Source: Ignavibacterium sp037440165
GTDB taxonomy: Bacteria; Bacteroidota; Ignavibacteria; Ignavibacteriales; Ignavibacteriaceae
Direction: 5' to 3'
DNA: 64,000 bases
NCBI RefSeq assembly: GCF_037440165.1
Contig: NZ_JBBIUQ010000014.1
Span: 20,177 to 84,176 of the forward strand
Notes under the pieces: model-generated
What the model saw: only the letters and a program-made list of their open reading frames with translations
Databases searched by the model: none
Told to the model about the DNA's origin: nothing
Program-made: the position numbers and the translations under genes
Shown: one piece after another, positions 53,322 through 61,719 of the stretch
How positions within the stretch are numbered: the first letter of the stretch is position 1
Layout: each line of letters opens with the position of its first letter

Positions 53322-53675
53322 CTATTTTTTATGATCCCTGACTCTGAATTTAAGTTCAGCAAGTAGTTCTTTAAATCTGAAAAATTGTTCTTTACCATAA
53401 ACCGGTAAAACGATTTGATTGAATTTGTCAAAGGGTTTCCCTGATTTGAAGTCAGCTTCAGCGAGCAATTTTTTTAATTCTTTTAACTCACTTTTATTAT
53501 TAGCAACAAAACGAATTTCATGACCTTTTCTGCCGCCCTGAGATTTTTTTGTTTTAGGAGTTTCTTTCGGCAGACGCAAATATCCATTTCTTACAAAGTA
53601 TTCTGCAAGCTTTTTTACAACTGTTTTCTTTACTCTTTTGTTCTGTGTTTGTGTTTTTGCTATTAATTGTTTCAT
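53322..53675 (-). CDS. Small basic hypothetical protein
   Basis: Not recognised. The 117-residue protein is rich in lysine and arginine, with a basic N-terminus (KTQTQNKRVKKTVVKKLAEYF), a SQGGRKGHEIRFVANNKSEL middle part and an amphipathic QFFRFKELLAELKFRVRD end. Composition suggests nucleic-acid binding but no fold was identified. It is convergent with the amidoligase operon. Confidence 0.55.
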   Translation of the reverse strand: MKQLIAKTQTQNKRVKKTVVKKLAEYFVRNGYLRLPKETPKTKKSQGGRKGHEIRFVANNKSELKELKKLLAEADFKSGKPFDKFNQIVLPVYGKEQFFRFKELLAELKFRVRDHKK

Positions 53676-53937
53676 ATAACACCATGAAAATTATTATTTA
53701 ATTTTTGATTGCTATAAATCTAATAAATCAATTTCAATCATTCAAAAAATGGTATAATACCATTAACAAACAATTACTGTTTTAGCTTTTATTTTAATAT
53801 TCAAAATTCTTCAGCAATCCAGATACTAAATCATTCTAAAAAATCTTTATTTCAAAATTCGTTTTCGAATCGGTCAACAGAAATCAATCATTGGAAAAAA
53901 TTCAAAGTTAATTATTCATTCTAAATTGTTAATTGTG

Positions 53938-53997
53938 CATTCTACATTCTAAATTCTACATTCTACATTCTTCATTCTTCATTCTACATTCTACATT
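53938..53997. repeat. Tandem array of a 10-11-bp unit (ATTCTACATT)
   Basis: Six or so copies of CATTCTACATT/CATTCTTCATT, part of the 368-bp gap 53676-54043 that otherwise holds only AT-rich DNA. Read in the frame of the GH13 gene downstream it gives ILHS-type repeats, which can mislead start prediction back to 53933. Confidence 0.75.
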
Positions 53998-54043
53998 ATT
54001 TATTATATTAGTCAACAAAATCATTCTGTTATCTGAGTTTAAT

Positions 54044-57000
54044 ATGATTACTTACTACTTCCACGCTGCCAGAGATTCACGGATTAAATACCAATTCGAA
54101 GATAGTTTATTCTCACTTCAGGGAGATTTGATTGTCGCTGATTTTAAAACAGCGAGAATACTTTCTGAAAAAATCAATCAAATCAGAAAAGAAGAAAGCA
54201 GACATTCGGAACTTGTTACAGCCGGACAAATAAACGCTCTTGGTTTGCTTCACGAGATTTTTCATTTACTGATTCGGAGATATGAAGAAAACGAAAATCC
54301 AGGTGTATTGCGCAGAAGCATAGACTTTCTGAAAGGAAAATTAACAGAAGATGAACTTGAAAAAACATTACTAAAATTTGTCGAAGAGTTTCCTCCATTA
54401 CCTGTATTTAAAAATAAAATTTCCGCAAAAGAATTTTTGAATTCCTCTACTGACAGAAAATCAAATCGTGAAATTATTCTTGAAGAAATAATTCTTCTGA
54501 GCATAGAAAATATAAATCCTGCAGCTCATCAGCTTCGTGAATTATTTTCAGATGAAAAACTTGTAATGGAAACTTCTTATAAAAATTTAATAGAAAGCAC
54601 AGAAAAATTTTTTGAGACTGAAAAACCTGTTGGCGGCACAGGCTGGAATCTGATTTCTTTTCTCAAAAAACCTGTTGTTACAAATCCATATAATATTGAA
54701 CTGCAGCTTGATTTTATAAAAGAAAACTGGAGAGACTACATTGGAGAATATTTCATAAAAAAAATTCTCGGTGGAAAAGATTTAATTTACGAGGATTATA
54801 AGCTATTCGTTCAGCACGGAGGCGGAGAAAAAGCTACTCCACCTGTTCCAAAGTATGATTATGATTTTGATTATCTGAAATCTATCAGACAAAAACTTGC
54901 AGAAAGCAGAAAACTCTCACCGGAAGAATATGAATACTATCAGCTTGAAATAAAAAAATTTACTCAGGATGTTGACTGGATGCCCAAAGTTGTTATGCTT
55001 GCAAAGAATGTTTATGTATGGCTTAATCAGCTTTCAAAAAAATACCAGAGAGAAATTAAAAATCTTGATCAGATTCCTGATGAAGAACTTGATCAGCTTG
55101 CAAAATGGAACTTCAATGCTTTGTGGTTAATTGGAATCTGGGAAAGAAGCAGTGCTTCACAAAAAATAAAGCAAATGATGGGCAATCCTGATGCTGCAGC
55201 TTCTGCATATTCTTTGTTTGATTATGTTATAGCAAAAGATTTGGGTGGTGAACCTGCATTCGAAAATCTTAAACATCGCTGCTGGCAAAGAGGAATAAGA
55301 CTTTCGAGCGATATGGTACCAAATCATACAGGCATTTATTCCAAATGGGTAATTGAAAAACCAAATTACTTTATTCAATCTCCTGCTCCTACCTTTCCTG
55401 CCTACAAATTTACCGGACCAAATTTGTCAGATGATGAAAGAGTGGAAATCAGAATTGAAGATCGCTACTTTACAAGAACTGATGCTGCAGTAGTGTTTGA
55501 AAGAATTGATTGTTATTCCGGTGAAAGAAGATACATCTATCACGGAAATGACGGCACAAATATGCCGTGGAATGATACCGCTCAACTGAATTTGCTATTA
55601 CCTGAAGTCCGGGAATCACTGATTCAAAATATAATGCATGTTGCCCGTAAAACTCCAATTATAAGATTTGATGCTGCAATGACTCTGACCAAAAAACATT
55701 ATCAGCGACTATGGTTTCCAATTCCGGGCACAGGCGGAGCAATTCCTTCAAGAGCGGATTATGCAATGACCCGTTCAGAATTTGATGAGGCAATGCCTAA
55801 TGAATTCTGGCGCGAAGTTGTTGATAGAATAAATTCTGAAATGCCTGATACACTTCTGTTAGCGGAAGCATTCTGGTTAATGGAAGGATATTTTGTTCGC
55901 TCGCTTGGAATGCATCGTGTTTATAACTCCGCTTTTATGCACATGTTAATGAAAGAAGAGAATGCGAAATACAAAGAGCTGATGAAAAATACTCTTTCAT
56001 TCGATCCGGAAATACTGAAACGCTATGTAAATTTTATGAGTAATCCAGATGAAGAAACTTCAATCAATCAGTTTGGAAAAGGTGATAAATATTTTGGCGT
56101 TGCTACAATGTTAGTCACACTACCCGGTTTGCCGATGTTTGCTCACGGACAGATTGAAGGTTTTTCTGAAAAGTATGGAATGGAATATAAACGAGCATAT
56201 TACAATGAGTTTGCTGATTATCATCTTATTCATCAGCACGAGCGGGAAATATTTCCACTAATGAAGAAAAGATATCTTTTCAGTCAGGTTGATAATTTTG
56301 AACTTTATGATTTCATTTCTCCAACCGATGATATTAATGAAAATATTTTTGCGTTCACAAATCAGTATCAGCACGAAAAGAGTTTAGTAGTTTATAACAA
56401 TTCGTATTATGAAGCATTTGGATTGATTAATTACTCGTGCCAGAAATCCAGACACAGTGATGGTGTTACTTCAACAAGACAAATCGCTGAAGCACTGCAA
56501 TTCAATAATTCACCTTCCTTCTTTTACATCTATAAAGATTTCGTAAAGAATGAAGAATTTATTCTTAAAGGAAGCGATGTCTGGAATTTTGGAATTAGTT
56601 TTAATCTTAAAGGTTATGAAAGAAAAGTTTTTCTTGATTTCAGAGAAGTTTTTGACTTTGACGGAAGATATAATCGTGTTTATAATTATCTGCAGGGACG
56701 AGGAGTTTATTCAATCGATGAAACAATTAAAGAACTTGAATTGCTTCCATTGCACGAATCGTTTGTGAATCTGTTCATCACTGATTTTATTGATAAAATT
56801 CTCGATGAAAAAGAATTTAACATTCCCGAAAAACAACTTAATGAGTTTGCTGAATTATTTGGAGTGAAAGTCAATACAGAGAAACCAAATGAAGATATCA
56901 AGAAATCTTTTTCAGATACTGTAGAATTAATTCAGAATTTTGACTCATCAATAAATTCTATCCTCTCACAAAAGACTAAACCCAAAGAGATTGAACTGCT

Positions 57001-57643
57001 TATCAGCATTTTACAGCTCAATGAAAATGAAAAAGCAATCCGGAAATCAGAAAGAATAAAAAGCTATTCCTATCTGTTTCTTTTCAGATTGCTTGATGAA
57101 TTGTTCGGCATCGCAAAAAATCAATCTGCATTTGAAGAATACTTGCTTTGGAAACCATTGTTTGAGATTTTTGGATATCTTGGCTATGGCGATATGACTC
57201 ACACCAGATATGATTTATTAAAACTCTCAGCACTGAATGAAAATTTTGAAAACCTGTTTAATGAAAAGAAGAATACTAAATCAGCAAAAACAAAAAATGA
57301 ATCAAAGAGAAAGAAAAAAGAAACTGATTCCGACCACAAAGAATTAAAGAAAATAATTGAAACTCTGTTTGCCAATAACTCTTTCAACGGTTTCATTCAG
57401 CTTCACCAATATGAATCTGCTGAATATTTTAACAAGGAAAGATTTGATGAAGCAATACGATGGCTTCCAATGTTTTATATTTTGCTAAAGTTCAAAGATG
57501 AGAGAAAAAAACTAAAACCTTTGAACTTAAAGAAGTCATTAAAAGAAAGGTTGACAAAGTTTGTTATAAATTTTAACTTGCTTTCAGATACCTCGCAAAA
57601 AAGTGGTTATCGGAAAGATAAGTTTTTTGAACCTTTGAGCTGA
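54044..57643 (+). CDS. Large GH13 alpha-amylase-superfamily enzyme
   Basis: Protein of about 1199 residues, cytoplasmic (no signal peptide). The ATG at 54044 (MITYYFHAARDSR) is chosen because the in-frame extension to 53933 is only translated tandem repeat. About 350 residues precede the GH13 barrel, whose motifs are region I SSDMVPNH, region II IIRFDAAMTL with nucleophile Asp543, region III LLLAEAFW with acid/base Glu608, and region IV FMSNPDEET, where Pro replaces the usual His. A beta domain and about 250 helical residues follow. Likely acts on alpha-glucans or maltooligosaccharides; the substrate and the roles of the flanking domains are unknown. Confidence 0.83.
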   Translation: MITYYFHAARDSRIKYQFEDSLFSLQGDLIVADFKTARILSEKINQIRKEESRHSELVTAGQINALGLLHEIFHLLIRRYEENENPGVLRRSIDFLKGKLTEDELEKTLLKFVEEFPPLPVFKNKISAKEFLNSSTDRKSNREIILEEIILLSIENINPAAHQLRELFSDEKLVMETSYKNLIESTEKFFETEKPVGGTGWNLISFLKKPVVTNPYNIELQLDFIKENWRDYIGEYFIKKILGGKDLIYEDYKLFVQHGGGEKATPPVPKYDYDFDYLKSIRQKLAESRKLSPEEYEYYQLEIKKFTQDVDWMPKVVMLAKNVYVWLNQLSKKYQREIKNLDQIPDEELDQLAKWNFNALWLIGIWERSSASQKIKQMMGNPDAAASAYSLFDYVIAKDLGGEPAFENLKHRCWQRGIRLSSDMVPNHTGIYSKWVIEKPNYFIQSPAPTFPAYKFTGPNLSDDERVEIRIEDRYFTRTDAAVVFERIDCYSGERRYIYHGNDGTNMPWNDTAQLNLLLPEVRESLIQNIMHVARKTPIIRFDAAMTLTKKHYQRLWFPIPGTGGAIPSRADYAMTRSEFDEAMPNEFWREVVDRINSEMPDTLLLAEAFWLMEGYFVRSLGMHRVYNSAFMHMLMKEENAKYKELMKNTLSFDPEILKRYVNFMSNPDEETSINQFGKGDKYFGVATMLVTLPGLPMFAHGQIEGFSEKYGMEYKRAYYNEFADYHLIHQHEREIFPLMKKRYLFSQVDNFELYDFISPTDDINENIFAFTNQYQHEKSLVVYNNSYYEAFGLINYSCQKSRHSDGVTSTRQIAEALQFNNSPSFFYIYKDFVKNEEFILKGSDVWNFGISFNLKGYERKVFLDFREVFDFDGRYNRVYNYLQGRGVYSIDETIKELELLPLHESFVNLFITDFIDKILDEKEFNIPEKQLNEFAELFGVKVNTEKPNEDIKKSFSDTVELIQNFDSSINSILSQKTKPKEIELLISILQLNENEKAIRKSERIKSYSYLFLFRLLDELFGIAKNQSAFEEYLLWKPLFEIFGYLGYGDMTHTRYDLLKLSALNENFENLFNEKKNTKSAKTKNESKRKKKETDSDHKELKKIIETLFANNSFNGFIQLHQYESAEYFNKERFDEAIRWLPMFYILLKFKDERKKLKPLNLKKSLKERLTKFVINFNLLSDTSQKSGYRKDKFFEPLS

Positions 57644-57773
57644 AAATTTTATTTAGTTGTTAAATTATTTTTTAGAAGCTCATCTTTTCTGAGCATATAT
57701 CTTAAAATTCTATTCCACTTTTACAGTAAACGGAATTTATTAAATAAAATCACTAACAAACATTGGAGGCAAT

Positions 57774-59459
57774 GTGAAGAAATATATTATTAGCTTATTA
57801 TTGCTTGGTTTATCTGCTGCAAATGCGCAATATAATTTTCAGGAAGCATTTCCTAATCTCACATTTTCAAATCCTTTATATCTCGATCACGCTGGTGATG
57901 GCAGCAACAGAATTTTTGTTGTCGAACAGGCAGGAAGAATAAAAGTTTTTCCGAATAATTCATCTGTTACAACTACAAAATTATTTCTTGATATTACAGA
58001 TCGCGTAACTTCAGGCGGCGAAACAGGATTGCTTGGATTAGCTTTTCATCCGAACTATGAAAACAATGGTTATTTCTATGTTAATTACACAGCACCAAGT
58101 CCTTTGAGAACAGTTGTATCAAGATTTCAGGTATCGCCAACAAATCCCGATTCAGCAGATAAGAATACAGAACAGATTTTACTTACATTTAATCAACCAT
58201 ATTCAAATCATAACGGTGGATGTATAGCTTTCGGACCTGATGGTTATCTTTATATTGCAACAGGTGATGGCGGCTCGGGTGGAGATCCTCAGAACAATGC
58301 GCAGAACATTACAAATCTTTTAGGAAAAATTTTGAGAATTGATGTTGATAATCCTCAAGCTCCTCTTAATTATGGCATACCATCAACAAATCCTTTTGCA
58401 GACAGTACAAACACCTCTGTAAAAAAAGAAATTTATGCTTATGGACTAAGAAATCCTTGGCGTATGAGTTTTGACCCTGTTACCGGATGGCTTTGGGCTG
58501 CAGATGTTGGACAAAGTAGCTGGGAAGAAATTGATATTATCACAAACGGTGGAAATTATGGCTGGCGTTGTTATGAAGGAAATCATCCTTTCAATACAAG
58601 CGGTTGCAGTGGAACTTACATCTTTCCTGTTTGGGAATACTCACATACTTTGGGAATCTCTGTAACCGGCGGATATGTTTATCGCGGACAAAATGTTCCT
58701 GAACTTTATGGCAAATATATATACGGCGATTACGGCTCAAGAAAAGTTTGGTCTCTTTTATATGATGGAGTTAATCCACCTTCAAACACACAGATTACAA
58801 CTGCTGTTGGATCAATCACTTCATTTGGAGTAGATCAGAATAATGAATTATATCTCGTTTCATTTAACGGCAAGATTTATAATTTTATTCCTACAGTTAT
58901 CCCGGTTGAATTAGCATCTTTTACTGCTACTGTAGTCGATGGAAAAGTCAGACTTGATTGGTACACTTCAACTGAAACCAATAATTATGGATTTGTGATT
59001 GAAAGAAGTCAGGATGGAGTAAACTTTAAGGATATATATTTCATAAGTGGAAATGGAACAAGCACACAAAGAAATGTTTATTCGTATACTGATGACGAAG
59101 TCAGATTCGGTGTTTATTATTATCGACTCAAACAAATTGATTCGGAAGGAATGGTAAATTATCATAATGTTATTTCTGTTGATTTAGGTAGTCCCAGATC
59201 ATTTTTATTGGAACAAAATTTTCCTAATCCGTTTAATCCTTCCACAACAATAAGTTGGCAATCTCCCGAAAGCGGTTTACAGACGATTAAAGTATATGAT
59301 ATGTTGGGAAATGAAGTCGCAACATTATTAATGGATTTCAAAGAAGCAGGTAAACATTCTGTTGTGTTCAATGCAGAAAACCTTCCAAGCGGATTGTATT
59401 TTTATAAATTGAGTATTGGCAATTTCAGCACTGTTCGTAAGATGCTTTTGATGAAATAA
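57774..59459 (+). CDS. Secreted PQQ-type sugar dehydrogenase (GSDH) with T9SS domain
   Basis: Protein of 561 residues starting at GTG after a GGAGGC ribosome-binding site (the nearby ATG is out of frame). A signal peptide (ends ANAQ) precedes a glucose/sorbosone-dehydrogenase six-bladed propeller: LYLDHAGDGSNRIFVVEQAG, ETGLLGLAFHPNY, HNGGCIAFGPDGYLYIATGDGG, GLRNPWRMSFDP and GYVYRGQNVPEL. The IPVELASFTA linker domain and a sorting domain (NPFNPSTTISW) follow. Periplasmic/surface sugar oxidation is expected if PQQ is available; no PQQ biosynthesis gene is in the window. Confidence 0.9.
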   Translation: MKKYIISLLLLGLSAANAQYNFQEAFPNLTFSNPLYLDHAGDGSNRIFVVEQAGRIKVFPNNSSVTTTKLFLDITDRVTSGGETGLLGLAFHPNYENNGYFYVNYTAPSPLRTVVSRFQVSPTNPDSADKNTEQILLTFNQPYSNHNGGCIAFGPDGYLYIATGDGGSGGDPQNNAQNITNLLGKILRIDVDNPQAPLNYGIPSTNPFADSTNTSVKKEIYAYGLRNPWRMSFDPVTGWLWAADVGQSSWEEIDIITNGGNYGWRCYEGNHPFNTSGCSGTYIFPVWEYSHTLGISVTGGYVYRGQNVPELYGKYIYGDYGSRKVWSLLYDGVNPPSNTQITTAVGSITSFGVDQNNELYLVSFNGKIYNFIPTVIPVELASFTATVVDGKVRLDWYTSTETNNYGFVIERSQDGVNFKDIYFISGNGTSTQRNVYSYTDDEVRFGVYYYRLKQIDSEGMVNYHNVISVDLGSPRSFLLEQNFPNPFNPSTTISWQSPESGLQTIKVYDMLGNEVATLLMDFKEAGKHSVVFNAENLPSGLYFYKLSIGNFSTVRKMLLMK

Positions 59460-59531
59460 TTGATTGGCCGGTAATTTAATTGACAGATTGTAGCGAATGA
59501 ATAACTATTGTTGTTGATATGTTTAAATTAA

Positions 59532-59551
59532 GGGAAGGGCAAGCCCTTCCC
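59532..59551. repeat. Perfect GC-rich inverted repeat between convergent genes
   Basis: GGGAAGGGC, then AA, then GCCCTTCCC, followed by CTACATTTAATATTTTTC. It may terminate the sugar dehydrogenase transcript, though the T-tract is displaced by about 14 bp. Its GC-richness contrasts with the flanks. Confidence 0.55.
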
Positions 59552-59570
59552 CTACATTTAATATTTTTCA

Positions 59571-59768
59571 CTATTTATTATAAACAGTTTTTCTTGTTTC
59601 AATGAATGAACCTGCCTTCAATTGATAAAAATAAATTCCGCTTGTCAAATTGTATTTTGAAGCATCGAACTCAATTTCATAATAACCCGATTGCTTAAAT
59701 TCATTTATCAGCACAGCGACTTCATTTCCAAGAACATCAAATACTTTCAAACTAGTAAAAGTCCCTTC
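59571..59768 (-). pseudogene. Orphaned C-terminal T9SS sorting domain of the broken propeller gene
   Basis: Minus-strand frame reads TFTSLKVFDVLGNEVAVLI, YYEIEFDASKYNLTSGIYF, LKAGSFIETRKTVYNK and a TAG stop at 59571-59573, a complete second half of a sorting domain. It joins the fragment at 59786-60580 in frame if one copy of the 47-bp duplication at 59766-59859 is removed. In the present sequence it cannot be reached, so the product would not be sorted by T9SS. Confidence 0.82.
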
Positions 59769-59793
59769 TCCCTTGGCGAAGGGATTTAGGGAC
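59761..59793. repeat. REP-like palindrome inserted in a sorting-domain loop
   Basis: Outer arms GTCCC / GGGAC and inner arms CCCTT / AAGGG around GGCG. In the minus-strand coding frame it gives SLNPFAKGE, placed exactly between the IP and LKV strands of the sorting domain, where other T9SS proteins in the window have only a few residues. Confidence 0.65.
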
Positions 59794-59859
59794 GAGGCCG
59801 GTATCTTAAATTTTCTCCTTTGGCGAAGGGATTTAGGGACGAGGCCGGTATCTTAAATT
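59766..59859. repeat. 47-bp tandem duplication, frame-breaking
   Basis: 59766-59812 and 59813-59859 are copies with one mismatch (C/T). The unit is not a multiple of three, and the second copy brings a stop codon after NLRYRPRP, truncating the protein encoded at 59786-60580. Confidence 0.9.
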
Positions 59860-60580
59860 TAATTTTTGTTGCCGGATTAAACGGATTCGGATAGTTCTGC
59901 TCCAAAATAAATTCTTCAGGCTTGTTTATTTCAACTTCAACAATATCTGAATATTCAAATGAACCATCGAAATCTATTTGCTTTAATCTGTATGCATATT
60001 TATCAGAAGTAAGATTTTTATCAACGAAACTGTAATTCTGTGGTTCTGTTGTTGTTCCTTTACCACTTACAAAACCAGCAGCTTCCCAGGAAAGATTCCT
60101 CGCTCCGTTCGGAATGACACTTCGCTGAATTTCAAATCCTTTGTTATTTAATTCAGTTGCAGTTGTCCAATTGAGATGAACATTATTATCCATTGATTTT
60201 GCAGTAAAAGAAGTCAACTCAACAGGAATAACTGATGCTGACTTAATCAGCCATACATCGTGTAAACCCGCACCGAAAGAAAGTGTATGACCAACTACAA
60301 CAAAACTTCCGTCTGAAGTTTCAATCAGATAGTTTGCTACATCAGATGCAGTGCCGCCTAAAGTTTTATTCCATTCCTGTACTAATCCTAAATTATCTGT
60401 TTTTACAATCCACATATCGTCTCCACCTGCACCAAATGAAAGCGTGTAACCTGCCATAACATTTCCTCCGTCAGAGGATTGAATTATACAGTTGCCATAA
60501 TCTCTTCCCGTAGCTCCAAAAGTATTTACAGTAATAGTATTGCCAGCGCCATCAGTTTTAACAAAGTACATATCATCCAA
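59786..60580 (-). CDS. Middle fragment of a broken T9SS beta-propeller protein
   Basis: Fragment of 264 residues containing the last propeller repeats (SSDGGNVMAGYTLSFGAGG, ETSDGSFVVVGHTLSFGAG), the IPVELTSFTA linker domain and the first half of a sorting domain (NYPNPFNPATKIKFKIP). Its apparent start at 60580 is an internal Met in the repeat LDDMYFVKT. Upstream it is separated from the N-terminal fragment by the 65-bp duplication, and downstream from its sorting-domain end by the 47-bp duplication. The residues SVIPNGARNLS within the linker domain come from a palindromic repeat at 60094-60119. Confidence 0.85.
   Translation of the reverse strand: MDDMYFVKTDGAGNTITVNTFGATGRDYGNCIIQSSDGGNVMAGYTLSFGAGGDDMWIVKTDNLGLVQEWNKTLGGTASDVANYLIETSDGSFVVVGHTLSFGAGLHDVWLIKSASVIPVELTSFTAKSMDNNVHLNWTTATELNNKGFEIQRSVIPNGARNLSWEAAGFVSGKGTTTEPQNYSFVDKNLTSDKYAYRLKQIDFDGSFEYSDIVEVEINKPEEFILEQNYPNPFNPATKIKFKIPASSLNPFAKGENLRYRPRP
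60094..60119. repeat. REP-like palindromic sequence inserted in frame in a linker domain
   Basis: Minus-strand GTCATTCCGAACGGAGCG followed by AGGAATC; its core matches 38831-38852 at 19 of 20 bases although the two host positions are in different protein domains. Encodes SVIPNGARNL where sister domains have a short DGVNF-type loop. Confidence 0.65.
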
Positions 60581-61506
60581 TCCTGCACCAAATGAAGCTG
60601 TGTAGCCAGTTGCAATGTAGTTTTAACAAAGTACATATCATCCAATCCTGCACCAAATGAAGCTGTGTAGCCAGTTGCAATGTAACCGCCATCAATAGTT
60701 TGTTTAACTGATAATCCTCTGTCAGCATCCGTACCACCGAAGAATTTATTCCATTGCATATTTCCCAATGAATCAGTCTTAACCAGCCACAAATTACCAA
60801 TAGAACCTGGACCATAAGATAATGTCCAGCCTGTAATGATATAACCACCATCTGAAGTTTTTGCAATTGATCTTGCACCATCGGAACTTAATCCGCCGAT
60901 TGTTTTTGTCCATTGCTGATTTCCTGATTGATCAGTTTTAATCAGCCATATATCACGACTGCCAGCACCAAAAGAAGAAGTTGCACCTGCAAGAAGAAAT
61001 CCGCCATCAGAAGTTTGAACCATAGAATATGCTTCTTCGTCTGATGGACCGCCAAAAATTCTATCCCACAATTGATTACCGTTTGCATCAACTTTAATCA
61101 AATAAACATCATTGCCGCCTGAGCCGTAGGATTTTGTATAACCACAAGCAACAAATCCGCCATCAGAAGTTTGAACTACCGAATTGCCTTCGTCATCATT
61201 ATTTCCGCCGTAGCCGTTTACCCAGATTGTATTTCCGAATGAATCTGTTTTGACGAACAATAGATTTCTGCCTGACATACTACCGAATGAACGGGTGTAG
61301 CCAGTAATAATAAATCCGCCATCTGAAGTTTCCTGAACGCAATAGCCGATATCAACATTGCTTCCACCAATTGTTTTTGTCCAGATTGTATCAGGTGCCT
61401 GGGAGAAGATTTTCTGATTAATTAAAAGTGATACAAAAAGTAACAAATAAAAAAATTGTTTGCCGTGAAAAGAATTTAGCGAATTGATTGATAACAAATT
61501 TTTCAT
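60526..61506 (-). CDS. N-terminal fragment of a broken T9SS beta-propeller protein
   Basis: Fragment of 326 residues with a signal peptide (LINQKIFSQ) followed by repeats of about 52 residues with the core SDGGFxxxGYTxSFGxGxxDxxLxKTDxxGN. Five repeats are in this piece and two more in the next fragment, seven in all, as for a seven-bladed propeller. After LDDMYFVKT the frame runs into the second copy of the 65-bp duplication and ends in unrelated residues (LQLATQLHLVQDW). Removing one copy restores a continuous gene from 61506 to 59571 together with correction of the 47-bp duplication. Confidence 0.87.
   Translation of the reverse strand: MKNLLSINSLNSFHGKQFFYLLLFVSLLINQKIFSQAPDTIWTKTIGGSNVDIGYCVQETSDGGFIITGYTRSFGSMSGRNLLFVKTDSFGNTIWVNGYGGNNDDEGNSVVQTSDGGFVACGYTKSYGSGGNDVYLIKVDANGNQLWDRIFGGPSDEEAYSMVQTSDGGFLLAGATSSFGAGSRDIWLIKTDQSGNQQWTKTIGGLSSDGARSIAKTSDGGYIITGWTLSYGPGSIGNLWLVKTDSLGNMQWNKFFGGTDADRGLSVKQTIDGGYIATGYTASFGAGLDDMYFVKTTLQLATQLHLVQDWMICTLLKLMALAILLL
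60555..60684. repeat. 65-bp exact tandem duplication, frame-breaking
   Basis: 60555-60619 and 60620-60684 are identical. The unit is not divisible by three and splits the propeller gene between its fifth repeat copies. Confidence 0.95.
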
Positions 61507-61624
61507 ATGAAACTCCTCCGAAAGGATTGATATGAATTGTTATTAGAAAAATAAATAATTCTTATGTAAAAAACTGAAATGTTATTGAAGTAAGAAATAA
61601 ACCGATAGATTGTATTGAAAAATA

Positions 61625-61703
61625 TTTTTGCCGCGAATGTACGAATAAATTTTTGCCGCAAACCTGTCTACCGGCAGGCAAGATTCGCGAATTAGCGGCT
61701 AAT
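61625..61703. repeat. Palindrome-rich intergenic element
   Basis: Contains TTTTTGCCGCGAAT and ATTCGCGAATTAGCGGC as imperfect outer inverted repeats and CCTGTCTACCGGCAGG (61663-61678) as an inner palindrome. It lies in the 213-bp gap upstream of the propeller gene, otherwise featureless. Confidence 0.5.
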
Positions 61704-61719
61704 TTTTCATACATTGGGT

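Noticed and set aside
53938..53997. CRISPR array
   Set aside because: The unit is 10-11 bp without spacers, a simple tandem repeat.
53933..54043. N-terminal extension of the GH13 gene with ILHS repeats
   Set aside because: It is the translation of a 10-11-bp tandem DNA repeat; a normal protein start (ATG, MITYYFHAARD) follows at 54044.
57684..57700. GCTCA/TGAGC hairpin after the GH13 gene as terminator
   Set aside because: Only a 5-bp stem and no T-tract follows.
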